A DNA stretch of 64,000 nt from Rhizobium sp. BK251 (GCF_004345245.1 NZ_SLUQ01000001.1:186001-250000), one strand, 5' to 3'. Counted from the stretch's first letter, positions 1 to 9,511 are shown. Notes: generated by a model not told the origin, from the sequence alone. Translations and numbers: made by a program.

Positions 1-1
1 G

Positions 2-1744
2 ATGTCGGGCGATTTCGTGATCGGTCTGATCGTCTTCCTGATCCTGATCACCATCAACTTCATCGTCATCACCAAGGGCGCCACACGTATTGCAGAAGTC
101 GGTGCGCGCTTCACCCTCGACGCCATCCCCGGCAAGCAGATGTCCATCGACGCCGACCTCTCGGCCGGCATCATCGACGAGAAGGAGGCACAGCGCCGCC
201 GCCGGGAGCTCGAGGAAGAATCCTCATTCTTCGGCGCGATGGACGGTGCTTCGAAATTCGTGCGCGGCGACGCCGTCGCCGGCCTCATCATCACCGCGAT
301 CAACGTCTTCGGCGGCATCATCATCGGCTATTTCCGCCATGGGATGCCAATCTCCGAAGCCGCCGACGTCTTCGTGAAGCTGTCGGTTGGCGATGGTCTT
401 GTGTCGCAGATGCCGGCGCTGATCGTTTCGCTTGCGGCCGGTCTTCTCGTCTCGCGCGGCGGCACGTCCGGCTCCACCGACCAGGCGGTCGTCAACCAGC
501 TGAGCGGCTATCCGCGCGCGCTGTCGGTCTCCGCGGTCCTGATGGGCATTCTTGCAATCATGCCAGGCCTGCCGACACTCCCCTTCCTCGCCCTCGGTAG
601 CGTGCTTGCCTTCGGCAGCTGGTTCATCCCGCGCCAGATCGAGGCGGAAAACAACGCGCGTCGCGAGCAGGAGGAAAAGAAGGTCGTCCAGTCCAAGGAG
701 TTGGAGAAGGATTCGGTCAAGTCGGTCCTGAAGACTGCGGAGATCGAGCTCGCGCTTGGCAAGATGGTCTCTACGCGCCTGCTCGGGGCGCATCAGGAGC
801 TGGCTTTCCGCGTCGGCAAGATGCGCAAGAAATTCGCGACCCAGTACGGGTTCGTCGTGCCGGAAATCAAGGTCACGGACGACATCTCGATCGCGGAAAA
901 GTCCTATCAGATACGTATCCATGGCACGACGGTCGCTTCGAATATGCTCCGCGTCGGCGAAGTGCTCGTTGTCACCGGCTCGGGTCGCAAACCGAGCGTG
1001 CCGGGCGATGAAATCAGGGAACCCGCCTTCGGCATGCCGGCCGTCTCGATCCTCGAGGCCTTCACCGAAGATCTGAAGCGCGAAGGCTTCCAGCCGATCG
1101 ACAACGTCTCTGTCGTCCTGACGCATATGAGCGAAGTCATCCGCAACAACCTGCCGCAGCTTCTGTCCTACAAGGACGTAAAGATCCTGATCGATCGCCT
1201 CGATCCCGAGTACAAGAAGCTCGCCGATGAGATTTGCTCCTCGCACATGTCCTATTCGGGCCTGCAGGCTGTCCTCAAGCTGCTGCTCGCCGAGCGCGTC
1301 TCGATCCGCAACCTGCATCTCATCCTCGAAGCAGTGGCGGAGCTCGCCCCGCATGTCAGAAAGACGGAACAGATCGTCGAGCATGTGCGAATCCGCATGG
1401 CGCAACAGCTTTGCGGGGACCTGGCGGACAACGGCGTGCTCCGCGTCCTGCGTCTCGGCAGCAAGTGGGACCTCGCTTTCCACCAGGCGCTGAAACGCGA
1501 CGCCAAGGGTGAAGTCGTCGAGTTTGACATCGATCCGCGCAGCCTCGAGGAGTTCAGCGAGCAGGCGACGAAGGTTATCCGTGAATTCATGGATCGCGGC
1601 CTGCCATTCGCCCTTGTCACGTCACCGGAAACACGCTCCTATGTGCGCATGATCATCGAGCGCCTGTTCGCCACGCTTCCGGTTCTGTCGCATGTCGAGC
1701 TGGCAAAGGGCATCGAGATAAAGATTCTAGGCTCGATTTCATGA
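2..1744 (+). CDS. flhA: Flagellar export gate protein FlhA (5' truncated by window edge)
   Basis: This is the C-terminal part of FlhA, the large inner-membrane subunit of the flagellar type III export gate. About 580 residues are visible, whereas the family is usually near 690, so roughly the first 110 residues lie before the window. Visible are the last membrane helices (about residues 5-25, 90-110, 135-150, 175-205), the conserved charged cytoplasmic loop between helices (around [20 protein letters not shown]), and the whole cytoplasmic domain that docks chaperone-substrate complexes. The stop codon overlaps the fliR start (ATGA), which indicates translational coupling in a flagellar operon. 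Identification rests on sequence resemblance and the following fliR; I consider it certain. Confidence 0.96.
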   Translation: MSGDFVIGLIVFLILITINFIVITKGATRIAEVGARFTLDAIPGKQMSIDADLSAGIIDEKEAQRRRRELEEESSFFGAMDGASKFVRGDAVAGLIITAINVFGGIIIGYFRHGMPISEAADVFVKLSVGDGLVSQMPALIVSLAAGLLVSRGGTSGSTDQAVVNQLSGYPRALSVSAVLMGILAIMPGLPTLPFLALGSVLAFGSWFIPRQIEAENNARREQEEKKVVQSKELEKDSVKSVLKTAEIELALGKMVSTRLLGAHQELAFRVGKMRKKFATQYGFVVPEIKVTDDISIAEKSYQIRIHGTTVASNMLRVGEVLVVTGSGRKPSVPGDEIREPAFGMPAVSILEAFTEDLKREGFQPIDNVSVVLTHMSEVIRNNLPQLLSYKDVKILIDRLDPEYKKLADEICSSHMSYSGLQAVLKLLLAERVSIRNLHLILEAVAELAPHVRKTEQIVEHVRIRMAQQLCGDLADNGVLRVLRLGSKWDLAFHQALKRDAKGEVVEFDIDPRSLEEFSEQATKVIREFMDRGLPFALVTSPETRSYVRMIIERLFATLPVLSHVELAKGIEIKILGSIS

Positions 1745-2493
1745 TTTCGGATCCCCAGGGGACCATCCTTGCGCTTTTCATCGCCTTTTGCCGAATCGGC
1801 ACCTGCGTGATGATCCTGCCGGGTTTTTCCTCTTCGCGGATACCGGTGCAGATCAGGCTCCTCATCGCAGTGGCCCTTTCGATGGCGATGCTTCCGGTCC
1901 TCTGGGACACCATCTATCCCCGCGTCTCGGCTCCGGGCGCGACTTATATAGGGCTCATCTTCACCGAATCTCTGGTGGGGGCGATGTACGGCATGCTTGC
2001 TCGCCTCTACACGTTGGGCCTGCAATTCGCCGGCACGATCATATCGATGATGATCGGCTACAGCACGCCGGGTGCGGTCGATATCGTCGAGGATACCTTT
2101 GAGACCGGCCTGACGAACATGATCACCTTCTCCGGTCTCATGCTTCTCTTCATCCTCGACTTTCACCACATCGTCTTCCGCGCGCTCATCGACTCCTATT
2201 CGGTCGTTTCGCTTGGTGCGGAGATACAGATGCGCAGCAACCTGATCTCGATCACAGACACGTTGGAGTCGACGACGTACATCATGCTGCGGCTCTCCAG
2301 CCCGTTCATTCTGTATGGTCTGATGTTCAACGTCTCCATCGGTTTCATCAACAAGCTCGCGCCGCAGATACCGGTCTACTTCATCTCGACTCCCTACCTT
2401 CTCATGGGCGGGCTGTTCATGTTCTACCTTTCCATCGCGGCGTTGGTCAGCCAGTTCGCCGATGCGTTCGGAAATGTCTTCATCGGCAGGTAG
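1741..2493 (+). CDS. fliR: Flagellar export gate protein FliR
   Basis: FliR is an integral membrane subunit that forms the core of the flagellar type III export channel together with FliP and FliQ. The 250-residue product has the usual family length and about six hydrophobic segments, including [13 protein letters not shown] near the N-terminus, [13 protein letters not shown], and a C-terminal [13 protein letters not shown] helix. The ATG overlaps the flhA stop by four bases, so the two are translationally coupled. The order flhA-fliR is typical of rhizobial flagellar clusters. There is no sign of truncation. Confidence 0.95.
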   Translation: MISDPQGTILALFIAFCRIGTCVMILPGFSSSRIPVQIRLLIAVALSMAMLPVLWDTIYPRVSAPGATYIGLIFTESLVGAMYGMLARLYTLGLQFAGTIISMMIGYSTPGAVDIVEDTFETGLTNMITFSGLMLLFILDFHHIVFRALIDSYSVVSLGAEIQMRSNLISITDTLESTTYIMLRLSSPFILYGLMFNVSIGFINKLAPQIPVYFISTPYLLMGGLFMFYLSIAALVSQFADAFGNVFIGR

Positions 2494-2505
2494 GCGGAGG
2501 CGCGA

Positions 2506-2919
2506 TTGGCAGAGAAGAACCGTTCCGAAAAGCTCAAACGCCTCGTCGAGTTGCAGCGCCATGTGGAGCGCATGGCGGAGAACGAACTCGCCGAAACGAG
2601 CCGGGTGCGCGAAGAGGTCAATCGCTCGATGGATCGTGTCATCGATGCCATCGGCTCGGTCGATCCGGTGCATCAGGTGTTCTCGCAGAACTATGCGGAG
2701 CGCTTCGGGCGGCTGATGATCAAGGATCAGCAGCTATCCGGCATGCAGAAGCTGCATGAAATGAAGGTGATGCGGGAGCGCACCAAGGGCGACAGGCTGG
2801 AAGAGAACATGCGCGAGGCGCGCAGCCTGGAGCAGCGTGAGGCGGACGACGAGGCCGTCTACGATATCATCGACCAGCAGATCGCAACGCCAGCCTCCAG
2901 CAAGCTTCAAAAACCATAA
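2506..2919 (+). CDS. Small coiled-coil protein of the flagellar operon, FliJ-like
   Basis: This is a 137-residue, highly charged, almost entirely helical protein without a signal peptide or membrane segment. Its heptad-like pattern, small size and position directly after fliR suggest a FliJ-type general chaperone of the flagellar export apparatus, which links the ATPase to the gate. I infer this from composition and context, not from a diagnostic motif. The start is an unusual TTG at 2506, supported by GGAGG at 2496-2500 with a five-base spacing. It starts 12 bases after the fliR stop and is clearly in the same operon. Confidence 0.72.
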   Translation: MAEKNRSEKLKRLVELQRHVERMAENELAETSRVREEVNRSMDRVIDAIGSVDPVHQVFSQNYAERFGRLMIKDQQLSGMQKLHEMKVMRERTKGDRLEENMREARSLEQREADDEAVYDIIDQQIATPASSKLQKP

Positions 2920-2949
2920 TCGTCACGAAATTCAATGAAAGGAAGTGAC

Positions 2950-3516
2950 GTGGCTATATCACCCCCCAGTGATTTGGTCCTTGATGTTGTCAGGGCGGCC
3001 GATCCGGCCGAAGTGCAGGCGGCTCAGGAGAAGTTGAAGGCAAACCAGGCGGCATTCGCCGCCAGCAGCCTTGCCGAAAATGGCAACGGGTTTGCAAATG
3101 CCGTCGATGTACTGGACCGCATCGAATCCAAGAGCCCCCTCGGCGACATCCGGAATCGTACAAAATCCGAGGAGGTGCCGGAGGCTTATCGCAAGTTCGA
3201 GGCAATGGTGCTCCAGAACTTCGTCAAGTCGATGCTGCCCTCCGAAAGCGAGAACGTCTACGGCAAGGGCGCGACCGGCGAAATATGGAAGGGCATGATG
3301 GCAGAACAGCTGGGGAATGTCCTGTCGAAGAGTGGCGGCGTCGGAATTGCCGAGCAGATGTATTCCGAGCAGCTGGCGCGAGAGCGTGGTGCGGGCGTGG
3401 TGAAGGCATCCACGGACGAGAACGATCGCAAGGTCGCGCTCAGCATGATTGATGAGTTCCAGCGCAAGACTTTCGGTACACCGACTGCGGAAACAAAAAC
3501 CACAAAGGACGCGTGA
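2950..3516 (+). CDS. flgJ: FlgJ-like rod-binding protein
   Basis: The 188-residue product carries the rod-binding domain of FlgJ at about residues 70-140 (YRKFEAMVLQNFVKSMLP followed by a GKGATGEIWKGMMAEQL stretch). FlgJ acts in the periplasm as the scaffold for assembly of the flagellar rod. The C-terminal peptidoglycan hydrolase domain of enterobacterial FlgJ is absent, as is usual in alphaproteobacteria. I chose the GTG at 2950 because AAAGGAAG lies at a proper distance before it; the in-frame ATG at 2935 has no ribosome binding site. It lies in the flagellar operon between the FliJ-like and FlgN-like genes. Confidence 0.85.
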   Translation: MAISPPSDLVLDVVRAADPAEVQAAQEKLKANQAAFAASSLAENGNGFANAVDVLDRIESKSPLGDIRNRTKSEEVPEAYRKFEAMVLQNFVKSMLPSESENVYGKGATGEIWKGMMAEQLGNVLSKSGGVGIAEQMYSEQLARERGAGVVKASTDENDRKVALSMIDEFQRKTFGTPTAETKTTKDA

Positions 3517-3523
3517 GGGGGAC

Positions 3524-3889
3524 ATGGAAATCATTTCGAACGACTACAGGATCAAGTCGGTTCTCGGACGCCTGGAGATGATCATCGACAACGAGAATGA
3601 TCGGATCGGCCGGGACCCGCAGTTCGACCTCAAGGTCTCGAACGCGCACAAGAGCCGTTGCCTCTATGAACTGTCGATGCTCTTCAAGGACACGGATCCC
3701 CAGGAGCTCGCGGAGACCCACATCGATCAGCTGCATGGGCTGAAGAAGAAGCTCGCTCTGAACGCCCGCCGCGTCGAAGCGCACCTTGAAGCGGTGCGGG
3801 CCGTTGCCGACCTGCTCAAGAGCGCTGCCCAGGAGGCCGATGCTGACGGCACCTATTCGCAGGAACAGTTCACGGCGCGTGGATACTGA
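3524..3889 (+). CDS. FlgN-like flagellar chaperone
   Basis: This is a 121-residue, soluble, alpha-helical protein. The C-terminal half (LALNARRVEAHLEAVRAVADLL, quoted here only in outline: LNARRVEAHLEAVRAV, then a GTYS motif) resembles the end of FlgN, the export chaperone for the hook-filament junction proteins FlgK and FlgL. Identification is by pattern and context rather than strong similarity. The ATG at 3524 follows a GAGGGGG ribosome binding site and lies 7 bases after the flgJ stop. Its own stop overlaps the next start (TGATG), which suggests coupled translation. Confidence 0.65.
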   Translation: MEIISNDYRIKSVLGRLEMIIDNENDRIGRDPQFDLKVSNAHKSRCLYELSMLFKDTDPQELAETHIDQLHGLKKKLALNARRVEAHLEAVRAVADLLKSAAQEADADGTYSQEQFTARGY

Positions 3890-4428
3890 TGATCAAGCTC
3901 GTCCTGACCGGCATCTGGGTCTGCGCCATCACATTGGCGTCGGTCTATTTTTCCGTGGAAATGGCGACGGCACCCGTCGCCGATCCGGATGCCGCGAAGA
4001 AGGACGCGCTCGAGCTTGTGCGTGGTGAATCGATCACGGTTCCCATCATCTCCAACGGCGCGATCAGCGGCTACTTCCTCGGCCGCATTTCCTTCATGAT
4101 GAACAAGGAAATGGTCAAGGACGTCGAACTGCCCCTGACGGAGTTGACGACCGACGAACTCTTCACGCTTCTGGTCGGCAACAAGATGATCGACTTTGCC
4201 CATCTTGCATCGTTCGACGTGAAGGCCTTTCGCGACCAGATCAAGACGAACATGAACCAGCGCATGGGCGGCGACTACATCTCCGACGTCCTCGTCGAGA
4301 AGCTGGATTACCTCGCCCGGGACGATATCCGCCCGGACGGCTCGGCAAAACCGATGCGGACCGGCAAACCGGTGACGATCGTGGGCGAGCCGTCGCAGGC
4401 GGCTCCCGCTGCTGCCGCAGGACACTGA
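3889..4428 (+). CDS. Membrane-anchored periplasmic protein at end of flagellar operon
   Basis: The 179-residue product has an N-terminal hydrophobic segment (about residues 3-23) that may be an uncleaved signal anchor, followed by a mixed alpha/beta region and a proline- and alanine-rich tail (residues about 150-179). I recognise no enzymatic motif. The single anchor and periplasmic body are loosely reminiscent of FliL, but I cannot claim homology. The start overlaps the preceding stop and a strong terminator follows, so it is the last gene of the flagellar transcript. A motility-related role is inferred from this position only. Confidence 0.6.
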   Translation: MIKLVLTGIWVCAITLASVYFSVEMATAPVADPDAAKKDALELVRGESITVPIISNGAISGYFLGRISFMMNKEMVKDVELPLTELTTDELFTLLVGNKMIDFAHLASFDVKAFRDQIKTNMNQRMGGDYISDVLVEKLDYLARDDIRPDGSAKPMRTGKPVTIVGEPSQAAPAAAAGH

Positions 4429-4461
4429 TCCGAAAGCTGCGCATTGCGCAAACAGTCTCGA

Positions 4462-4495
4462 GGGCCGCTTCCGAAAGGAGCGGCCCTTTTTCGTG
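4462..4495 (+). terminator. Rho-independent terminator of the flagellar operon
   Basis: A GGGCCGCT / AGCGGCCC stem with a short loop containing GAAA is followed directly by a run of five T on the plus strand. It lies 34 bases after the last gene of the flagellar operon. Confidence 0.9.
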
Positions 4496-4822
4496 TTTGT
4501 TGCGAAGCGTTTCACCGCGGGAAGGAGACGCATCTGCATGGTTAATGCAGTTCTAACTCTTCCCCTCGAATACAAAGTATTTCCATAAGAAATATTTCGT
4601 CCGTGGCTGATATAGATGGATGTAATATTCCGGTATTTTCATCACGGCAAGTATTTTCATAAAATACGATGTATCGTGAATGGTTTTTGCTGCAGATCAT
4701 GCCTGATTGCCCAAGAACTAGCCGAAAGAGCGGAATGGTCGTCTCCGGCGCCGAAAACGGCGGAAGGAGTGCTGGTCATTTTCCGAGGTCGCCGCGCGTT
4801 GCGTCTTCGGCAGGGGGTAGGG
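4496..4822. other. Intergenic region before the glycosyltransferase
   Basis: This stretch is more AT-rich than the flanks around 4540-4680. An open frame extends upstream of the glycosyltransferase to 4616, but nothing in it resembles the family, and the good ribosome binding site is only at the 3' end (AGGGGGTAGGG just before 4823). I read it as promoter and 5' leader sequence. I cannot place a defined promoter. Confidence 0.5.
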
Positions 4823-5665
4823 ATGAATCTGATCGCAAATTTCGCGGTGCTTGCCTCGCGTCGAACGATATTCGACATCCCGGTCTGTGACCTCGGCTGG
4901 GATGAAGCGCTGACTTTCACCAGCGAACTCGCCTCCCTGCCCGTCGGCCAGACGATCATTTCCTTCGTCAATGCGCACAATCTGCTCCTGGCCGTACGGG
5001 ACGAGGAATATCGCGATGTGCTGTCACGCACGCTCGTTCTGCCGGATGGCATCGGCCTGGATCTTGCTTCGCATGTTGCCCATGGGTCCTCCTTTCCGGC
5101 CAACCTGAACGGCACCGATTTCGTTCCGGCGCTGCTGACCTTCATGGAGAGCCCCAGGCGCATCGGCCTGATCGGCGGGCGCCCGGAGGTGCTCGAAAGC
5201 GCGGGCCAGCGGTTGCGCGCGCATACGCCCTGGCACGAATTCATTGGCATCTCCGACGGTTTCTTCGACAAGGATGACAGCAGTGCAGTCACCGATGAGG
5301 TGGCGCGGCAAAGGCTGGACATCCTCATCGTCGGCATGGGAACCCCCCTGCAGGAGAAATGGGTCTACAACAACATTCGACCCGAGCATGCGCGACTCGT
5401 GCTGACGGTTGGTGCGTTCTTCGATTTTGCCTCGGGCGCCGTGCCGCGCGCGCCGAAGGTAGTCCGCACATTGCGCCTCGAATGGAGCTATCGCCTGCTT
5501 CAGGAGCCGCGGCGTCTCTGGCGGCGTTATCTCCTCGGCATACCGCGGTTCCTTTATCAGGTGGCCCGCCATCGCTTCGCGCGCCGCAGCCGGGTCCCGC
5601 AACCGCCGAGGCCGGCACCGGTTGCGCCTCCGCGCCGCATCGAGCGGGACCGCGCAGCGGGCTGA
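4823..5665 (+). CDS. WecG/TagA/CpsF family glycosyltransferase
   Basis: The 280-residue protein belongs to the GT26 family (WecG/TagA/CpsF), which transfers an N-acetyl-hexosaminuronic acid or N-acetylmannosamine type sugar to a lipid-linked acceptor at the cytoplasmic membrane during exopolysaccharide, teichoic acid or antigen synthesis. Family marks are visible: LPDGIGL (about residues 73-79), LNGTDF (about 95-100), and GMGTPLQEKW (about 172-181). The Arg- and Pro-rich C-terminus probably binds the membrane surface. The start at 4823 is supported by an AGGGGG ribosome binding site. It is monocistronic here, so the polysaccharide it serves cannot be told from context. Confidence 0.88.
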   Translation: MNLIANFAVLASRRTIFDIPVCDLGWDEALTFTSELASLPVGQTIISFVNAHNLLLAVRDEEYRDVLSRTLVLPDGIGLDLASHVAHGSSFPANLNGTDFVPALLTFMESPRRIGLIGGRPEVLESAGQRLRAHTPWHEFIGISDGFFDKDDSSAVTDEVARQRLDILIVGMGTPLQEKWVYNNIRPEHARLVLTVGAFFDFASGAVPRAPKVVRTLRLEWSYRLLQEPRRLWRRYLLGIPRFLYQVARHRFARRSRVPQPPRPAPVAPPRRIERDRAAG

Positions 5666-5831
5666 GTATCGCTTGCGCCGCGGCTCCTCGCGCGGCCCGT
5701 CGATTTCACGCAGGCGCCTTTGGCTTTGTCCTTGCAATTACCGCTTTTAGACATGATAGGGCGTTGGCAGGCAAACTTGTCTGGCGGCACGCCTATAGAT
5801 TCGCGGCCGACCTGAAGCGCAGGAGGAACGC

Positions 5832-6731
5832 GTGACGACAGTGATCGACGGCAAGCAGGTAGCGGCTTCGGTAATCGAGGCGGTAAAATCCGCCACAGCG
5901 GCGCTGGAGGCGGAAAGCCATATCAAGACGGGTCTTGCGGTTATCATCGTCGGCGACGATCCGGCAAGCCATGCCTATGTCGGTGCAAAGAGCCGCATGG
6001 CGAAGGAAAGCGGCTTCAAGTCCGTGCAGCACACGCTGCCCGCAGAGACGACGCAGGAGGAGCTCGCTGCCTTGGTGCAGTCGCTCAACGCCGATCCGTC
6101 GATCCACGGCATCCTCGTCCAGCTGCCCTTGCCTAAGCATCTGAAATCGGAGCCGATCATCCAGTCGATCCTGCCGGAAAAGGACGTCGATGGCCTCCAT
6201 GTCGTCAATGCCGGCAAGCTTGCCATCGGCGATCTCGATACGGGGCTCATCTCCTGCACACCCGCCGGCGCCATGATATTCGTCAAGCGCACGCATGGCG
6301 CGGATCTGTCCGGCCTCAACGCCGTGGTGATCGGCCGCTCCAACCTCTTCGGCAAGCCGATGGCGCAGCTTCTCCTCAATGCGAACGCCACGGTGACGAT
6401 CGCCCATTCGCGCACAAAGGATCTGCGGGCCGTTTGTCGGAATGCCGATATCCTGGTCGCTGCCGTCGGGCGTCCGGAAATGGTCAGGGCGGATTGGGTC
6501 AAGCCGGGTGCCACCGTCATCGACGTCGGCATCAACCGCGTTCCGGCGCCGGAGAAGGGCGAAGGCAAGAGCCGCCTCGTCGGCGACGTCGCCTTCGAGG
6601 AATGTGCGAAGGTCGCAAGCGTCATCACGCCGGTGCCGGGCGGGGTGGGGCCCATGACCATTGCGATGCTGATGGCGAATACCGTCATCGCCGCCCACCG
6701 AGCGGCCGGAAAGCCTGCGCCAAAATTCTGA
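5832..6731 (+). CDS. folD: Bifunctional methylenetetrahydrofolate dehydrogenase / cyclohydrolase FolD
   Basis: FolD catalyses NADP-dependent oxidation of 5,10-methylene-THF and hydrolysis of the methenyl intermediate to 10-formyl-THF, the cytosolic one-carbon supply for purines and formyl-methionine. The 299-residue product has the normal length. Visible are the substrate site around [16 protein letters not shown] (residues about 47-62, with the catalytic Lys), the [10 protein letters not shown] motif, the conserved KDVDG, and the Rossmann signature [12 protein letters not shown]. Near the C-terminus is [11 protein letters not shown]. Translation starts at GTG 5832 after AGGAGGA. The gene converges with aglR, leaving only five bases between the stop codons. 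Confidence 0.97.
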   Translation: MTTVIDGKQVAASVIEAVKSATAALEAESHIKTGLAVIIVGDDPASHAYVGAKSRMAKESGFKSVQHTLPAETTQEELAALVQSLNADPSIHGILVQLPLPKHLKSEPIIQSILPEKDVDGLHVVNAGKLAIGDLDTGLISCTPAGAMIFVKRTHGADLSGLNAVVIGRSNLFGKPMAQLLLNANATVTIAHSRTKDLRAVCRNADILVAAVGRPEMVRADWVKPGATVIDVGINRVPAPEKGEGKSRLVGDVAFEECAKVASVITPVPGGVGPMTIAMLMANTVIAAHRAAGKPAPKF

Positions 6732-6736
6732 AAGTC

Positions 6737-7765
6737 CTATCGCCCCATGGGTGCCGGGCCCGTTGAGGCCCGGACGATCAGTTCGGCCCGCCAGAGCTCC
6801 TGCTGGGGATAGATGTTGATCTGCTTGAGGCTGCCTATCAGGCGCTGGGCAATCCTCACCCCGGCAGCACGCAGCGACGAGCGGGTGGTGGTCAGCGGAA
6901 CGGAGAAGTTTTCAGGCTTCAGCAACGGCAGCACGTCGTCATGGGCGATAAGCGAAATGTCTTCCCCGAGCTTGAGCCCGGCCTGGTTGATTGCCCTGAC
7001 GGCGCCGAGCGCGAGCACGGTGCTGGAACACAGGATCGCGGTCGGTCGGTCTTCCAACTGGAGAAACTGTTCCATCGCGAGAAGACCGTGCTCGTCCGTC
7101 ATTGGCGTATGAGTCGTGCAATCGTCGTCCAGCAAGAGATCGCGCTCGGCAAGGGCAGCGGCGACGCCATTCTTCCGGCGAATGGCAAAATCCAGATGCG
7201 AAGGCCCGTTCATCAGCGCGAAACGTCTGTGCCCGAGCTGCAGCAGCAGCTTGGTGGCGTCGTAGAAGGCGGCCTCGTTGTCGATGTCGAGGAAAGGGTA
7301 GTCCGGCTCACGCCCGAAGGAACGCCCATGCACGATGAAGGGGACCGAAAGCGTCTTGAGCATGTCGAGGCGAGGGTCATGGCCGCGCATATAGGCAAGG
7401 AAGAGGGCGTCGACATTGCCGCTCATGGCGAGCCGCCTCAATGCGCCGACTTCGTCATCGGGATCAGACGGCGTGATGACGAAATGGAAGTCGTGCCTTA
7501 CTGCTTCTTCGCCCAGCCCGCTCAGAAATTCGCCGAAATGCACGTCGGAATGATGGCCGGGCGCGGTCGGCATCACGAGTCCGATCGACCCGGCCTTGCC
7601 CGTCGCCAGCCGTTGCGCTGCCTTGTTCGGTCGGTAGCCGGTTTCGCGGACCGCCTTGAGCACGCGCTCGCGGGTCTCCTTGTTGACCTCCGGATATCCG
7701 TTCAAGGCCCGGCTTACGGTCGTCTGCGAAAGACCCAGCAATTTTGATAATTGCTTCAGATTCAC
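6737..7765 (-). CDS. aglR: LacI-family regulator of the alpha-glucoside operon, AglR
   Basis: The 342-residue protein has the standard LacI/GalR design: an N-terminal helix-turn-helix (residues about 2-25, LKQLSKLLGLSQTTVSRALNG) with hinge, and a periplasmic-binding-protein-like sugar sensing domain. It lies divergent from aglE, and two copies of the palindrome AAAGCGCTTT sit in the shared intergenic region, one upstream of each gene. It therefore probably represses aglEFGAK in the absence of alpha-glucosides and also controls itself. In S. meliloti the gene at this locus is called aglR. The start is GTG at 7765, preceded by AGGAGGA on the minus strand. Confidence 0.93.
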   Translation of the reverse strand: MNLKQLSKLLGLSQTTVSRALNGYPEVNKETRERVLKAVRETGYRPNKAAQRLATGKAGSIGLVMPTAPGHHSDVHFGEFLSGLGEEAVRHDFHFVITPSDPDDEVGALRRLAMSGNVDALFLAYMRGHDPRLDMLKTLSVPFIVHGRSFGREPDYPFLDIDNEAAFYDATKLLLQLGHRRFALMNGPSHLDFAIRRKNGVAAALAERDLLLDDDCTTHTPMTDEHGLLAMEQFLQLEDRPTAILCSSTVLALGAVRAINQAGLKLGEDISLIAHDDVLPLLKPENFSVPLTTTRSSLRAAGVRIAQRLIGSLKQINIYPQQELWRAELIVRASTGPAPMGR

Positions 7766-7833
7766 GAGATGCTATTCCTCCTGCTGCACCATCCGAAATG
7801 GTGCCTGCTACCGGATGCGTCCTGAAGGCATCC

Positions 7834-7843
7834 AAAGCGCTTT
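7834..7843. promoter_or_regulatory. LacI-type operator upstream of aglR
   Basis: The sequence AAAGCGCTTT is a perfect 10-base palindrome of the type bound by LacI/GalR proteins. It lies about 70 bases upstream of the aglR start, so AglR may repress its own gene here. A second copy is found before aglE. Confidence 0.7.
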
Positions 7844-7993
7844 TAATTATGCAACATGAAAAGTGGCGGACTCAATCGAAAACGCGCCGTTTCACATCCT
7901 AAAATATGCTGCACTGCGCAATTTATGGCTTCTATGCACAGGCATTGCGCGAACATTTCACTTAATTTATGCAAGTTGGGTGTGACGACTAGT

Positions 7994-8005
7994 CAAAGCG
8001 CTTTG
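7994..8005. promoter_or_regulatory. LacI-type operator upstream of aglE
   Basis: The sequence CAAAGCGCTTTG is a perfect 12-base palindrome 68 bases before the aglE start. It shares the AAAGCGCTTT core with the site near aglR, 150 bases away. The two sites together account for the 307-base aglR-aglE gap; I see no further element there. Confidence 0.75.
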
Positions 8006-8072
8006 GACTGGGATAGATTTGGTCATTTCCCGTTGGTGGGAAGCTGTGGGGATTGTCATGGGAGGTTGTCAA

Positions 8073-9434
8073 ATGATGAAGACACTTTTGGCGGGTGCTG
8101 CGGCGGTCGCGTTGTTCTGCAACGTCGCCTCGGCCGCGGACCTGAAGTTCGCGCCGGGCGAAGACGCCAAATTCAATTGGAAGAGCTACGAGGACTTCAA
8201 GGCCGGCCACGCAGACCTGAAGGGCGAGACGCTGACGATCTTCGGCCCCTGGCGCGGCGAAGACGAAGCGCTGTTTACGAGCGTCTTCAGCTATTTCACT
8301 GAAGCTACCGGGGTCGATCTGAAGTATTCCTCCTCGGAAAACTACGAGCAGCAGATCGTCATCGACACGCAGGCCGGCTCGCCGCCGAACATCGCGATCC
8401 TGCCGCAGCCGGGCCTGCTCGCCAATCTGGCGAGCCAGGGCTACCTGACGCCGCTCGGCGACGACCTGGCGACGTGGGTCAAGGACAACTACGGCGCCGG
8501 CGACTCCTGGGTGGCCTATGGCACCTACAAGGGCAAGGACGGCAAGGATGCCTTCTACGCCTTCCCCTACAAGGCCGACCTGAAGTCGCTCGTCTGGTAC
8601 GTCCCGGAGAACTTCGAGGAAGCCGGCTATGAAGTGCCCAAGACGATGGAAGAGCTGCTGGCCCTGAGCGACAAGATCGTTGCCGACGGCGGCACGCCAT
8701 GGTGCATCGGCCTCGGCTCCGGCGGCGCGACTGGCTGGCCCGCAACCGACTGGATCGAAGACCTGATGCTGCGCATGCAGCCGCCGGAGGCCTACGACAA
8801 GTGGGTTTCCAACGACATGAAGTTCAACGATCCGGCGGTCGTCAGCGTCATCGAGGAATTCGGCAAGTTCGCCAAGAACGAGAAGTATGTCAGCGGCGGC
8901 GTGGCTGCGGTTGCCTCCACCGACTTCCGCGACAGCCCGAAGGGCCTCTTCTCCGTTCCGCCGAAGTGCTACATGCATCACCAGGCATCCTTCATCCCCT
9001 CCTTCTTCCCGGAGGGCACGAAGCTTGGCGAGGATGCGGACTTCTTCTACATGCCGACTTTCGCCTCGCATCCTGAACTCGGCAAGCCCGTCCTCGGTGC
9101 AGGTACTCTTGCAACGATCACGAAGGACTCGAAGGCTGCCCGTGCCTTCATCGAGTTCCTGCAGACGCCGATCGCCCAGGAAGTGTGGATGGCACAGTCC
9201 GGCTTCCTCACACCTTACAAGGGTGTCAACATCGAGGCCTATGCCAACCCGACGCTGAAGAAGGAAGGTGAAATCCTGACTTCGGCTACCACCTTCCGCT
9301 TCGACGGTTCGGACCTGATGCCAGGCAAGATCGGCGCCGGCGCCTTCTGGTCGTCGATGGTCGATTTCGTGGGTGGAAAGTCCGCTCAGCAGTCTGCTGA
9401 CGACATCCAGAAGGCCTGGGACGGCATCAAGTAA
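8073..9434 (+). CDS. aglE: Alpha-glucoside ABC transporter substrate-binding protein AglE
   Basis: AglE is the periplasmic receptor of the Agl importer, which in S. meliloti takes up sucrose, trehalose and maltose. The 453-residue product begins with a signal peptide (hydrophobic LLAGAAAVALFCNV, cleavage predicted after ASA at about residue 22), followed by an extracellular solute-binding family 1 fold. I chose ATG 8073 because GGAGG (8061-8065) precedes it by seven bases. It opens the aglEFGAK operon under the AAAGCGCTTT operator. Two hairpins between aglE and aglF may keep the receptor message more abundant than the rest. Confidence 0.95.
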   Translation: MMKTLLAGAAAVALFCNVASAADLKFAPGEDAKFNWKSYEDFKAGHADLKGETLTIFGPWRGEDEALFTSVFSYFTEATGVDLKYSSSENYEQQIVIDTQAGSPPNIAILPQPGLLANLASQGYLTPLGDDLATWVKDNYGAGDSWVAYGTYKGKDGKDAFYAFPYKADLKSLVWYVPENFEEAGYEVPKTMEELLALSDKIVADGGTPWCIGLGSGGATGWPATDWIEDLMLRMQPPEAYDKWVSNDMKFNDPAVVSVIEEFGKFAKNEKYVSGGVAAVASTDFRDSPKGLFSVPPKCYMHHQASFIPSFFPEGTKLGEDADFFYMPTFASHPELGKPVLGAGTLATITKDSKAARAFIEFLQTPIAQEVWMAQSGFLTPYKGVNIEAYANPTLKKEGEILTSATTFRFDGSDLMPGKIGAGAFWSSMVDFVGGKSAQQSADDIQKAWDGIK

Positions 9435-9457
9435 CTCGCCTTTCGCTCCTTGAGGTC

Positions 9458-9511
9458 GCCGGCTTTCGCCGGCGGCCAAGACAGATAACGGCCGGGACCG
9501 GATGATCCCGG
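9458..9511 (+). promoter_or_regulatory. Two intercistronic hairpins between aglE and aglF
   Basis: A GCCGGC/GCCGGC stem (9458-9473) and a CCGGGA/TCCCGG stem (9492-9511) lie in the 166-base gap. Neither is followed by a T run, so they look like RNA-stabilising or processing structures rather than terminators. That pattern is common after genes for ABC substrate-binding proteins. Confidence 0.55.
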
